From NCBI GenBank assembly GCA_029204225.1, contig CM055094.1:11761859-11825858 (forward strand): a stretch of DNA of 64,000 nt, in the 5' to 3' direction. The stretch comes from Diphasiastrum complanatum. Taxonomy: Eukaryota > Streptophyta > Lycopodiopsida > Lycopodiales > Lycopodiaceae. The notes below the pieces were generated by a model that saw nothing but the letters and a program-made list of their open reading frames with translations, made no database searches and had not been told where the DNA came from. Position numbers and translations under genes: made by a program. Positions 44,284 to 56,200 of this stretch are shown one piece after another (position 1 is the stretch's first letter; each line of letters starts with the position of its first letter).

Positions 44284-45470
44284 GCAGACTTCCAAGATGG
44301 ATTAGACGCGAGCTTATATCCAATGATGAATATATGAGCCTAAAGTTAGCTATGTCTGATGCCATCAAGGAAGAAGACAAAGGATCAGATGTTGACGAAT
44401 CCAGGGAAAGACGATCACCATGTGCTCTTGTCAATTAGTTGAAGCCGATCGAGGACAACCGAGATCAGCTTTGGAAATCCCAGTTAGAGTTGCTTAATAA
44501 GCAACATCAATTGCAAATGGAGAAACTCACCAATGAGTTTCAAACTACCTTGAAGTCTATCCAAAGCAGTATGTCTGGTCAGCCAAACCCTACATAGGTA
44601 CCTTATAGACGAAAAACAATATGGTGCCCACACTGTCGGGCTACGCATCCTGTTGATGCTTGTCCTTCATATAGACCTATCCAAGCACATACAGTTTGAT
44701 AGTCTTACCGAAGCAGCTGATAGATCATTGCAAATGTCTTGCGGAGACAATTGCCACCTACAATGGTTGATCAACCAAACGAAGGCCTAAGAAGCGGGCG
44801 AAGTAGCTAGAAGAACTAAAGAGGAAGATCCAAGAAGCTGAGGAGAAAAGGACAAAACTTAAGAAACAGATGAGTAAGATCAATCTTGATCAAAAGAAAC
44901 TCTCTGCAGTAATGATAGTTGAATCCCCTCCTTCGAAGCCAAAGAGATCCAAAAGTAACAAATCAAAAGAAAGAGCTGCAGAAAAGAAAAGGAAAGATGA
45001 AGACAACCGTGAACTTGCAAAATAAAGCGAGTTCCTCACCCAACAAGTGGTGGTCAAAGCTCGGCATTGCAAGGGTCCAAGAGACTGCAACTGTAGAACT
45101 ACCAGTTCCTTCACCCTACCACCAAGCCTTCATCATGTTTCCTTACCATTGCCAAACCGTCTACCCAAATATGTTTCTACCACCAACTTTATGTGAAAGA
45201 AGACACAGGGAAAGCACTCGGGCAGACAAGTTGTGAAGCTGCTGAGAGCTCTCTAATTTTGAGAATGTCAACCACCTATGGCAATAAGACATTCTCGTTA
45301 AATTGCGGCAATCTGCGGAAACGGTTTTGATAAAGACTGGCGACAATAAGCACTTGGTTTTATGTAAGCGAACGAGGATCTACACTTTTCCAAGTACTGT
45401 TCGAAGACGCCAATGCAAAAGCATAATGACATCGTCCAATATGAGTTGCAGTGGGTCCTGCAACACATTA
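44284..45470 (+). pseudogene. Gag C-terminus with zinc knuckle, decayed
   Basis: WCPHCRATHPVDACP at 44625-44663 is a CX2CX3HX4C knuckle in a broken frame. After it, Lys/Glu-rich coiled-coil-like sequence (44810-45010) continues to the purine tract. No protease or polymerase is present. Confidence 0.65.
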
Positions 45471-45482
45471 GGGGTGGGATGA
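45471..45482 (+). other. Polypurine tract
   Basis: GGGGTGGGATGA directly precedes the 3' LTR. Confidence 0.85.
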
Positions 45483-46082
45483 TGTTGGCTGATTCTGATG
45501 AATCCCCAAGATACTCGGACAGAGCAACTCAAGAGCACCTCTCACCTTAGACCGAGGAGGTCTCTTAGAAGACTAGACAAACGAAGACTGAGAGCCGAGT
45601 ATGAGAGCCAAGAAATACTAGCTAGGAAAGACATGCAAGAACTGTGTAGGCCTCATGGTGAATCCCGGAAGATGGAATGACCATGTAGGAACTAGTATTT
45701 GTTTATCAATCTATGCAAGTGTAGCTCAGTGTTAGTATATTGTAGGCTCTGATTCAGTTCGTTTAAAGAATAAATAGCTGTAGAATCTTCTGAACGTTCA
45801 TTTGGGCTACATGCTGATCTGTGAATGAGCGTTTTTGGCTTGCATCCTATGTAGAATGTAAGTGCGTTCAAGAGTGACGACCCCGAGTAGTCCTCTAACA
45901 GGCAGGACAAAAACAATACTACAACGTTAATCCGTTTCTTTCTGTCTGGGTTGGCATCGTAAAATCAAGAAACCATCTAACGAATGCCATGAAGCCTGAT
46001 AACAGGCAAAAACGGTTCTGAAGATGTGGCAAGAAAAGAAACAGTAGTAAACAGATCCTCTGGATCAGGGGATTTGTATTCA
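45483..46082 (+). repeat. 3' LTR of Tat/Athila-like element, internally deleted
   Basis: About 600 bp. It joins the counterpart of 39663 directly to that of 40225 (GTATTT to GTTTATC), losing about 560 bp including the TATA region. Similarity to the 5' LTR is weak in the last 18 bp. Confidence 0.8.
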
Positions 46083-46303
46083 GGAGAAGCAGCGACATCA
46101 GGAGTTTTCTCTAGAGAACTATGTTTCGTTTTTGGAGGTGAAAAATTTCATGTTCCCATAGAGTAATCTGGTGCTTGGGAATCCTTTTGTGAAGAGGATT
46201 CCAAGCTTTTGCGAGAGGATAGTGACTTGATAAACTTCTACAAAACAATGTCTTATTTGTTCTCCAAAGCTTCAGTAGCAATCAAAATTGAAGCTTTTAA
46301 TGT
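46083..46303 (-). pseudogene. Methyltransferase-like gene, upstream exon beside LTR
   Basis: Acceptor TTTTTTCAG precedes 46303. One frame reads LKASILIATEALENK, TAA, DIVL, TAG, KFIKSLSSRKSLESSSQKDS, QAPDYSMGT, TGA, NFSPPKTKHSSLEKTPDVAA and continues up to the LTR. Stops stand where CAA/GAA or TGG codons would fit. A Ser/Lys-rich linker is likely. It belongs to the same strand as the exons left of the Tat-like element. Confidence 0.45.
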
Positions 46304-46401
46304 CTGAAAAAAGTAGCAAAACTAATTTTGCTTAACCAAAACCCACGCTAGGCATAGAAAAGAATGTGTTAATTAGAATAAAAGAAAAGAAATTAACTTA
46401 C

Positions 46402-46619
46402 AATAGTCTTCAACGCTTCATTGAAGAAATTTCTCAAAATAACATATTCACAAAGACGAATTTTCATGAGGTTTGCTTTCAAAATCTCTTGGTAAACATT
46501 TTTGTCTAAGGCTTTAACATGAACATTAGTGAAGCAATCTTTCTCATCTGCCACCGTTACCTTGTAATGCACGTGCCAGAAATAAACTAGAATGGTGACA
46601 CAACATCAAGGGTCTATCC
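46402..46619 (-). pseudogene. Methyltransferase-like gene, upstream exon
   Basis: A long coherent frame reads TILVYFWHVHYKVTVADEKD, CFTNVHVKALDKNVYQEIL, KANLMKIRLCEYVILRNFFN and EALKTI, ending at a strong GTAAGT donor at 46401. One TGA lies near its start. No domain is recognised. The intron to the next exon is 98 bp. Confidence 0.5.
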
Positions 46620-46624
46620 AAATA

Positions 46625-48530
46625 TCAACAATGAGGAGAAGAAATACCACAACATGAGGCAGTGGATTAAATCTCCAAGAAGAAAAAGCTACGGAAAAAG
46701 CCAGAGCTACAGCAGAGGTTCATTCCATACCTATGCCACCAATGGATTTGTCGGATCTCTTGTTAAGATCACATCAACGGATGTTAACTCAGTTACATCA
46801 TCATGAAGAACCATTCAAGATGACTGAACCAGAGGTGTCACAAATAGAAATTATTGTGAATATTCTGTCAAGTAAAATGAACATTACTTTGGAAGAATTC
46901 TTGAAATTGGTGTCTCAAGCCAACGAAGTATTAGCTGAGAGATTGATGAAGACTGAAGTGAAGGTCCAACAGAAACCGTCGTTTGTGTCGGATTTTGAAG
47001 ATCCAAATGAAGTACTCAATGTAGGGGCATCTTGAGAAAGTGAGCATAGAAATATCACTTTGCCAACACAACATAAACTTATTTAGTCGAGAGGCGGTCG
47101 TGATAGATGGAGGTTCAGGAGTCAATCTGATCTCAACAAAGTTATGTGCCAAATGGGGTCTTGTAAAGATTAAGCTTGCCAATTTTTCTATTAAGTTAGC
47201 TGATCATACTACAGTTCGATCTAAAGGCATAGCAGATGTTCAATTTGTCATTACTTTTGTAGTAATGGATTTATCAGACGCACCATAGGTCTGTTGCATT
47301 TTATTGGGATGCCCATGGGTATGAGTTGCGCAAGTAATTCATAACTGGAGAATAGGAAAGATCGCATTTCAAAATCGTGAATGTGCAGGCAAAGTTGATC
47401 CATTGACATGGGCAATCAAACCAGTAGTTCAAAAGGAAGATGGTGATTCTTCAACCACAGATCATTCTTGTGATCAAGTAGACAAAGCTTTGGGAGTTCA
47501 TTACGACTCTTAAACATATAATGTGAATTGGAATCAAGCTCTTGCAATTGTGGATTGTACAATAGGTTATATGTGCAAAAGGGATGACAAGTCAGAAGTA
47601 AGAGATATTCTTGTAACTAATCGTACCCTTGATACACCAATAACATTTCCAGTCAACATGATGAATGTGGCATGGATATCGATTGATCCGATTCCATATC
47701 CTCTTGAAGATGAACTTATTCATGTCAGTCATGCTTTATCTTATGATGAGAATGCGGAACTCAATGATGATCAAATTCTAAATCATATGGATCCTACAAA
47801 GTTTGGAGTTCGCAATATTTCAGATGAACCACTAGTACAATTGCCAAAAGTAGGGAAGACCACATGACCAATGACGAAGAAGAAAGCTAAGCAGCATTAT
47901 AATATGATCCTGAAGTGGAAGAATCCACCAAATGAAGCAATTTCAATGATTGATCCATAAATTATTACTCTGGAGGATATACCACCTTTATTGGATAAAT
48001 GGAAAGGAAAAATTTAAAGATGATTTTTCGCAATAAATCTAAATGCAAAAAAAAGGTTAATCCCTTTGAACAAGAGAAAGAAGATGAAGTTCATCAAGAC
48101 ATACCGAATCATTTCAAACGTTATACTCTTGATGATGTTGTGATTATGTAAACACAAGAAATTTACGATGGACCAGCTAGGATGCAGCCTATGAATCTAG
48201 CCAAACCAGGAAAATATGAGAAGATTGTTCAAGTTGGAGCGCAATTTACCTCAGAGCAGTTTCAAGCTTTGAGAAACTTAGTGATCAAATATCAAGATTG
48301 TTTTGCTTGGACGTATAAAGGTTTGAAGAGAATTTCTACTTTTGTAGTCGAGCATACTATCCCTCTTGTACCGGATGCAGTGCCAAAGGTGACAAGATTT
48401 TATCGTTGTAATCCGAATGTCAGAAATCCTATAAAGAAGGAGCTGCAGAGATTATTGGAAGTAGATTTCATTTATGAAATTGAGCATATCGGTCGACTGT
48501 TTATCGGTGCTCTATTTTGATCCAAATCTA
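46625..48530 (+). pseudogene. Ty3/gypsy protease and RT N-terminus (Tat-like)
   Basis: The protease region near 47095-47290 reads VVIDGGSGVNLISTKLCAKW and LANFSIKLADHTTVRSKG. The RT N-terminus at 48240-48500 reads KYQDCFAWTYKGLKRISTFV, VEHTIPLVPDA, VTRFYRCNPNVRNPIKKELQ and LLEVDFIYEI, typical of the Tat lineage (FAWTYKDLKGI). RT catalytic motifs are not present. A separate fragment from the 39.4-46.1 kb element, on the same strand. Confidence 0.75.
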
Positions 48531-49468
48531 CCAATGGCATCATATAAAGTTCCATATCAATTGCAAATAGCTTGACTATACTACCATGCGGCAATGTTGG
48601 GTGGTTCATGGGAGCAACGATCAATATTCAAGATATTCGCGTTTCAATATTCACAATTTTAGAGAATTGTCGCCAACTATCAATCATGTAGTCTTTATGA
48701 CCCATCTATGAAAAGTCGAGCAGTTTTTCATCCAATATATGGAAGACATTATATATACATCCTACAAAAGAAGACACTATTAGAAACAATAAAATTATGT
48801 TGTCAAAGAAATTATCAAAATATATTGTCACTTGTCATATTTCTTCATTCAAGCATGCGAGAGCACAATAAGTAGTAGTAGAAACTACAACATTGTAAAA
48901 CCAAGCATGCATAATCTTTCAAGTCTCCTACTCATACCCGAGGGCGGAAGGGCCGAGGAGCCAGCCCTTCCCTTGCGTGAATTTCGTTTTCATATTTTTT
49001 TTTTCTTTTTTTTTGAGGTAAAATTTTTTTTACACGCACCTTCTGGGCGGAAGGTGTGTAAAAAAATGTAAATTTTTTTACGTGCACCTTCCGGAGTCCG
49101 GAGGGCGCCTATAAAAGAAATTTGTCCAAAAAAAATTTGCCCCGCAGAGTATGTTCTGTGAGGCGGTCAATTTTCTTTGTAAAAATTTGAAAACTGATTC
49201 TACGATCATTCAAACAAATGTTGTTTGCTATTTTCCATGCACGCATAATCACCTACATGTGGGGTACTTGGGCATTTAACCAAAGTCCAAACTTAAAACG
49301 TCGTGGGACATTTTAGCCTTTAATTTTGACTTTGACTTGTTTATAAAATACATTGAATAATCTCAACACATAGCATTGACTTTGCAAGGCAAGGCCAAAA
49401 ATAACAACCTCAAATATGGCTCATGTGTTCTAAAATCTATTAAGGATGTAGTCAGAGTCAGATGATTG
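48531..49468. other. Spacer upstream of the RNA-binding gene
   Basis: No gene is recognised. It contains a GC-richer segment with the inverted repeat at 49021-49068 and then promoter-proximal sequence of the following gene. Confidence 0.45.
49021..49068. repeat. Imperfect inverted repeat (hairpin)
   Basis: TTTTTTTTACACGCACCTTC is followed after six bases by GAAGGTGTGTAAAAAAA, nearly its complement. A third, related TTTTTTACGTGCACCTTCCGG lies at 49074-49094. Confidence 0.75.
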
Positions 49469-49476
49469 CCACGTGG
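49469..49476. promoter_or_regulatory. G-box CCACGTGG
   Basis: A perfect palindromic G-box 415 bp upstream of the RBP start codon; bZIP and bHLH factors bind this element in plants. Activity here is inferred. Confidence 0.45.
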
Positions 49477-49559
49477 ACACAAAAGCATATTTAGTCCGTC
49501 CGATTGCTTCTATCTAACCCTAGCCTGCTACCATAGAAAGCGGTGACGATCTTTTATCT

Positions 49560-49890
49560 TTAGTGCTCGTCTTGCATTCTCACAATTCTCTTCTGCCATC
49601 TCCTCCTCCTCCTCCTCCTCCGCAAGAATTGTACGCTCCACCCTGCTTGGTATCGGAGCGAAGTCTTTCAAAAGCTGAAGGATGATCAGAGCTGAAGTAT
49701 GATCATGTTTGTGTAGGTTTAGGAATTGGGTTTTTTAGGCGAGGTTGGGTTTGCTTTCTGAGAGATTAGGAAGCTATTAGAATAGGCTTCCTTGCTGATA
49801 GCTACGAGTAAGAAGATTGCTGAGGCTGTGCTCCAGTGCTGGGTAGAAATTGGGCATTTGGAATCATCAATCAGAAGTAGAATTTGAAGG
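49560..49890 (+). promoter_or_regulatory. Putative 5' UTR with (CTC)n tract and short uORF
   Basis: A CTC/TCC tract at about 49599-49621 is typical of plant 5' leaders. ATG at 49682 opens a six-codon uORF ending TGA at 49700-49702. An in-frame TGA six to four bases before 49891 closes the frame upstream of the main start. Confidence 0.4.
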
Positions 49891-50247
49891 ATGATGCAGA
49901 ACCCAGGCGGAGTTGGGCCCCTTGCGCCTCCCGTAGCTGACGGTCAGCAGTGGATGATGATGCAACAACAGCAGCCGATCATGCAGCAGCCCACCCAGAC
50001 ATTGATGCAGCCACAACCGCAGCCGCAGCCGGTTATGATACCTCCTCAAAAGATGATGCAACCTCATCAGGGGTTTATGCCACCGCAGTCAGTGATGCAG
50101 CCTCAGGGATTTGTGAACCCTGGGCAGGCCCTGCATTCCCAGCAGCCTCAGCAGCAGCCTGACGAATTGAAAAGTCTTTGGATCGGAGATCTTTTGTATT
50201 GGATGGATGAAAATTACTTGTATAGTTGCTTTGCCCAATCTGGCGAG
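49891..50247 (+). CDS. RBP45/47: RBP45/47-like exon 1
   Basis: Start codon (two ATGs in tandem) through the first half of RRM1, ending ...QSGE at donor GTATGT. Confidence 0.9.
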
Positions 50248-53200
50248 GTATGTGTGACATTCTATTGAAGATGACAAGTTGTACTTTAAAGCTTGGAGTG
50301 CTTTTCCCTTTTAAAGGTGTGTATGCTTTTTAGAAACTTTAAAGGCAATATATGTATTTGGCAATGGATTTTCTAGCGATGTTTGCATCCGGTGGAACGA
50401 CCCTAAAATGTAGGAGGCTGTAGGCTGAGCCATCTGTTGAGCTTTCCGCCTAGCTATAACCGGGTGGAAAGATGAGTAAAAAATACTCTCCCAAGCGTTA
50501 AGGATGGCAAGGCTGTCCCCTTTTGGGCTGATATTTTTTGAAGGGCATCATATTTCTTTTTTTTTAAGGGCTATAATATTCCTGGAATTTTTTTTAATGG
50601 TTATAATCTACTTGTAGAAGTTATTATGACAGGCTATGTAGCCTTTTTTACTCGTAGTCTGCCCTTAGATTTGCAATGGCTTTCTGACAATGTGAAGAAA
50701 TTAGGCAGTTCTCCCTATAAATCTCTTGAGAACGCAAACCTTTGCATGGTTTATTGCACCTCAAGAATGGACAGTCAAAAGCCACTTAAATCCTCTACGT
50801 TTCATGAGAAGCCCTCTTGTTTCCTTAAAATTATGGTTGAGAAATTGTTGGCAGTTGAGATTGTAATTAGAATCAAGCTTGACTTGATAATAATTAACCA
50901 GCAGTTACTAGGAATAGGTGAATCTAGAACTAGCGACTTTTCAAAACGTTAGAAGACATGAATAGGTGAAACGACAATCTGAGCAGTTGTATTGTTAAGA
51001 ATTTTGGGATCATGCTTTCAATATTAGGTCTTCATTTTATCCGAATGTTTTTGAGTGTTTTGTCATTGTCAGCTATTGATTTAGTAAGATTGTAGAATGT
51101 GGTAAGAGCTCTTGCACCCATCAATGTCGAATTAGCATGCCCTGGATAATGTTTTTGGTTTGAATTGGTGTGCAAAATTTGTTCCTGGTAGCTTGGCATG
51201 GTGTTTTATTTGTCTTGCTACCATCTGCTTCTTCAGGTGGCCTTTGCAAAAGTAATTCGCAACAAGCAGACAGGGCATTCTGAGGGTTATGGATTCATTG
51301 AATTTGTTTCTCACACTGCAGCCGAGAAAGCCTTGCAAAGTTACAATGGAGTCCAAATGCCTCAGGCAGAGCAGCTTTTTAGATTGAACTGGGCTTCTTT
51401 TGGTATTGGTGACAGACGGCCTGAGGCAGCATCTGATGAGTCAATCTTTGTTGGAGATCTTGCTTCAGATGTTACAGATTTTGTTCTGCATGAAACTTTT
51501 CACAGCCGTTATCCATCTGTCAAGGGTGCCAAAGTTATCATAGATACCATTACAGGGCGATCCAAGGGCTATGGCTTTGTGAAATTTGGTGATGAGCTTG
51601 AGAAGACTCGTGCTATGACTGAGATGAATGGAGTGTATTGTTCTAGTCGTCCTATGCGGCTTGGTACAGCCACACCAAAAAAAGCTTTAGGACCTGCTCA
51701 GCAGTTCAATTTCAAAGGTAAGTCTATAAAACTAGTCCTCTACATGTAGTACCAGATTTGTTCTATTTAAAATAAAATCTTACTTGAATGCAGCATCCAC
51801 GGTAACACATCCAGGGTCACTTGATTGTGAAGTAGCAGAGGTGTATTTGTATGTAGACCTAGGAGAACTTATTTTTAGCTCGCTCATTCCTGAGTCATTA
51901 GTTCCTGAAAAGTTGTAGATACACATAATATAATAGAAAGTTCTTAATCAATATGACATTGAATCTAGTATGACATGGTTATGAGTCATCACAAGGCTTT
52001 AACCATTGGAGTAGTGACTCATATATAATTATATCTTCTATTGTTGTTCTTGAAGTTGCTGGTGAATATGGATACTTGAAATTTATCCATGACACTTTCA
52101 GTTGTATACCCTCACTGTAAGATTCATGCTGAGAAACTATCACAGATTCTTTTAGGTCTCATGTTTCCTTTGTTAGCAAGGAAAAGTCATCATAGCCTGC
52201 TGCAGAAGGCTGTTCTTTGGCCATACATCGGAGATGGACTTTTGCAGTATTCTTTGTTCGCAGTTTATAAAGCTATTATTACATTTACTCATTCAGTTTT
52301 CTCCTGTACCCTCCTGCTTATTTCCTTTATGGTTCCAGTTATCCTTCAATTACAGTTCCTTTTTTTCATCCGTCTATTCAGCAGTTGTTGCTTTCGTTGT
52401 TCCTTACTAAGGAATTCCTGCTTTAAATCGTCCTATTCAGCAGTTTCTGCTTTGATTCGTCCTTGATTTCAGCAGCTGAGTACTGGAATCATTATTTGAA
52501 TCGTGAAACACATGCTCAAGTTGGATGTCAGTTTTACCTTTAGAGCTCATCAGACTTTATTTGTCTCAAAGCAGGATGGCAACTGGCTTCTACACAAAGG
52601 GGCCCTGAACAAACTTATTCAGTCCGAAGCATCTTGTGTAGTGGTTGGCCTATGCTTTAGGTCCATCGCCCTGTTTGTGTTTTTAATGCAGTTCACTCAT
52701 TTTATGAGCTTGGTGAACTTTGGAGCCAGATCGCTACCCCTCCATGGTCGCCAGTGTAGTATTATGGTAAGAACATAAGCATCATGAAGTTCTGATTATG
52801 TCCAGAGTGGTGCTTCTATATTGTTAAGTCAGCACAGAGAATAGGTACAAGGAGTCGTCCTTCAGTCGAGTTTACCACACTTGGTCTGTGGATCCCTTAT
52901 TAGCTTTCTCATTATTGAGACTGGTGATGATTTAGATTTCATTTATCATCAAAACTTTCAGGCTGCTTATTTTATATTCCCAAGACATGCTAGTTTTGTT
53001 TCAATTTCAAGTTTTTGAATAGGTGTCTTTGTGAGCAAGCTAGCAGATTCAAGTGCTTTGAAGTTGTCCTTTAAATTCAGTTAGCAGCATCTATAAAGAA
53101 ATGCTACATTCCTTTTTCTGGAGCTAAAAGAATGCAAATCCTGTTGAACTTATTAACACATTTGGTACGCCACTCAATACTTTTCAAGATTCATGGCATG

Positions 53201-56200
53201 TTTTCAAGTTCTCGTGGTATTGTAATTGTTTCAATTATTTGACTGGTTTAATCTGCCTTCCGTTTTCAGCTGCATATCAAGGTTCAGCATATGGAGGTGC
53301 AACTTCACATAACATTGCGAGTGAGAATGATCCAAACAATACCACGGTAGGCAATTTAACAATCTTTTATTCTTGACAATGATTATAGATCTTGGGCCCT
53401 TTTCTCTTCAATAAGAACAAGGTGTTCTTTCAACTATTAATTACTTTGTTAGCTCATTTCTTTTTCCAACGGTATTCAAATATTCTTTCATATTTTAATT
53501 TTTTTGATTCGATTAGTAAAAGCTTGATTAAAAATAAAGTGCATTGAAATTGATTTGATTTAAACTATTCTATCTTCTATATGCAAACTTTATCTTTTGT
53601 TCTGGTCTTGGGGTCACACTACCACCTTGCGTTTGATCGGGCCTTAACTATTTGACATATTGGGCATGGTGTTGTGACTAATAATGAACACGTTGTGCTC
53701 AACATGGCGTAGCAGTTAGCTTGACCATCCCATAGCTTGTTTTCTAGCTTCTTGCCTAACATTGACACTAATGGCTATGTCGATGATAGTCATCCTCAAC
53801 CCACATGTTTGAATACCTGCCAGACGTGCTCACGTGGTTGTAGCTTGCAACACACTTGACCTCGGGTTGGGGTAGATTCCTCCATCTCTTTATTTATAGG
53901 ATAGAATCTGCAGATCTAAGGATTATCTTTAAGAGTGTCTACCACAACAACAAAGAGCTAACTCATCGTTTATGGGGACAAAAATATTATAAGCTGTGTT
54001 GGAGCGGATCGCGATCCGCTGCAAAAACGTTCCGGATCGTGCGATCCGGAAAGTGATCTGGATCGCAATTTTTTTTTTTTTTTTGGAAAAAGGAGTAATT
54101 GCCAATTTTTTTTTTTTTTTGAGTTTAATACTAACTAAACCATAACTGAATGGTGGACATGCTTTTCCAATAGATATCAGAAATCAGTTTTGAATGGTGT
54201 TCTGATGCCAATGGTTTGCAGATCTACTGATTCCGTTTGCTGTTAGAAAATGATAGAAAGAGTTAGAAGGAGCCTTCCTTAGACTGGCGGGAATTGTATA
54301 CTTCTTTTGGAATAGCTGAAACAGGGGGTTCGGGGGGCGGTTGCCCCCCGGTAGGGGGTTTGGGGGGCAACGCCCCCCAACGGCGGGGTCCGGGGGCTGC
54401 TGGTAGACCCCGGCCCCGACGGTAAGGCCTCTTCATAATTTGGCCTTCCAACTCCCTGAGTGAAAACACACTTTTTGGTGTTTCGCACCCGAAACAGTCG
54501 GCAAACTACACAGTCATAATGCTCTCAATCAGAGCTTTCATCTGATACCCATATTGCCTAAATTTCAAAAAAAAAAAAATGATTCTGCACAATTCTTGGA
54601 AAATCCCGAAACACGATTCTGAATCGTGGTGCATCTATGGCTGAAACCATCTACTGATGTCCAAATTTCTGAAACCATATGAAAATGCAGCCAGTTTTCT
54701 TAAACCATCTACTATGTCCAGATTTCTAATCAGTGTAGCCTGCAGCCATCTGAAACCAAGCAACAGATCTGCATAACAATTGCGTTTTTGATATCCTTTC
54801 ACATGATACCCATATTGGCAACTATACAAAAATAAAAAAATTTGCGTTCTGGGAAACCCTCATGGGAAATCCCGGAACGCGGACTGCAACCTTGATTATA
54901 AGGGAGGTGTTACGTGATGGATATTTGTAGCTATATTGGGTTACTTAATATAGCTATTTTTTATGTAGTGAGAGCCTGAGTAAGATTTAATAGATACTTC
55001 AAGTAGTCAACAAGGAGTTACAAAGTAGTCAACTAGTTACTAGCACTTAATAGACTTGTGTCCACTGTCATATATCCGTATATTTTGGTTCATTTGAATT
55101 TGCAATTTGAAAAACATTGCTTCTACAATGTAGTTCAGGAGATCCTAGTTCATGTTTAAGATTAGCCTATATGTCTATTTGTGATAATCGGCCATCAATG
55201 TAGCTTATTGGGCCCTTTGGAGCGATTCGGCCAATCATGTTAGGTTTAACACAAGGATAAGTTTTTTAGGGAGTGATTGTATGATCAAAAAAGAATAGTT
55301 AGAACATTCAACAACTTATGATGTGACAAGAAAGACAAGGTGCCGACATTTGTTTGGGGCTCGACAAGCAGCTTGAAATAAACATTTTGCATTGAAAGTT
55401 CAATCGTGAAAGTTTGTCGAGCATTTAAACCCAGTCAATGAACTTCAATTTGCACTTAACACATTTTTTATTTTTGTTATGTGTGGAAATCTACAAACTC
55501 TTGAAACCTGTTTGGTCGATCCTTTCCAGTTTCAAATCATGAATGCATGTGTATGGATCATAGTTGCACTCTGATTCCAAAACGTGGTCCAGAATTGCGT
55601 TTCGGATTTTTTCTAGAAACGTTCAGAAATTTGTTTTTTTTTTTTGACTTTTTTTTGGGCAATATGGGTATCAGATGAAAGCTCTAACTAAGAGCATTAT
55701 TACTGTGTAGTTTGCCGAATGTTTCGGGTACAGGATGGTCCAGTTTAGGTGCATTAATTTATGTTGGTGGTTGAGGATGACCTTCAGGGGCCTAGCAGTT
55801 AGTGTTTGAGCTAGTTGCAATGTGATGAGCTGCCAGCTAGTGAGGTATCAGAAAGGTCAAGACCACTGCCAGGCCAGGGTATTCTAGTTGTTCTGAATAG
55901 TCACCACATTCCAAATGAGTCAGAAGCACGAAGATCTGGTCAGCGTCCGATCAATCTTGAAACGGAATATCAAAAGTAGAGTACACAAATAGTGGTCCAA
56001 GGCAGGGGGGAGCTTCATTCTTGCTACCAGATAGTCCCAAATCAGAAGCTAGGAGGAAAGCTTGCTCATGAGACCTCAAAAGGATTTTGGCACCTCCACT
56101 TGCATAATCACATCTGTTTTCTATATCCATGCGTTTATTTATTAACTGCTGTAAAGCAAACAAGCATCATAAAGGGACCATATATTTGGACTAACGTGGC

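Larger units (their letters stand above)
39447..46082 (+). mobile_element. Tat/Athila-like gypsy element lacking pol
   Basis: LTRs at 39447-40609 and 45483-46082 share the start TGTTGGCTGATTCTGATG. The primer site TTGGCGCCGTTGCC (40611-40624) is typical of Tat/Athila elements. A purine tract at 45471-45482 precedes the right LTR. Between them are a minisatellite, a 2-kb C-rich leader, gag and a zinc knuckle but no protease, RT or integrase. The right LTR lacks about 560 bp. I find no target duplication, and the exact right end is uncertain between about 46057 and 46082. Confidence 0.8.
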
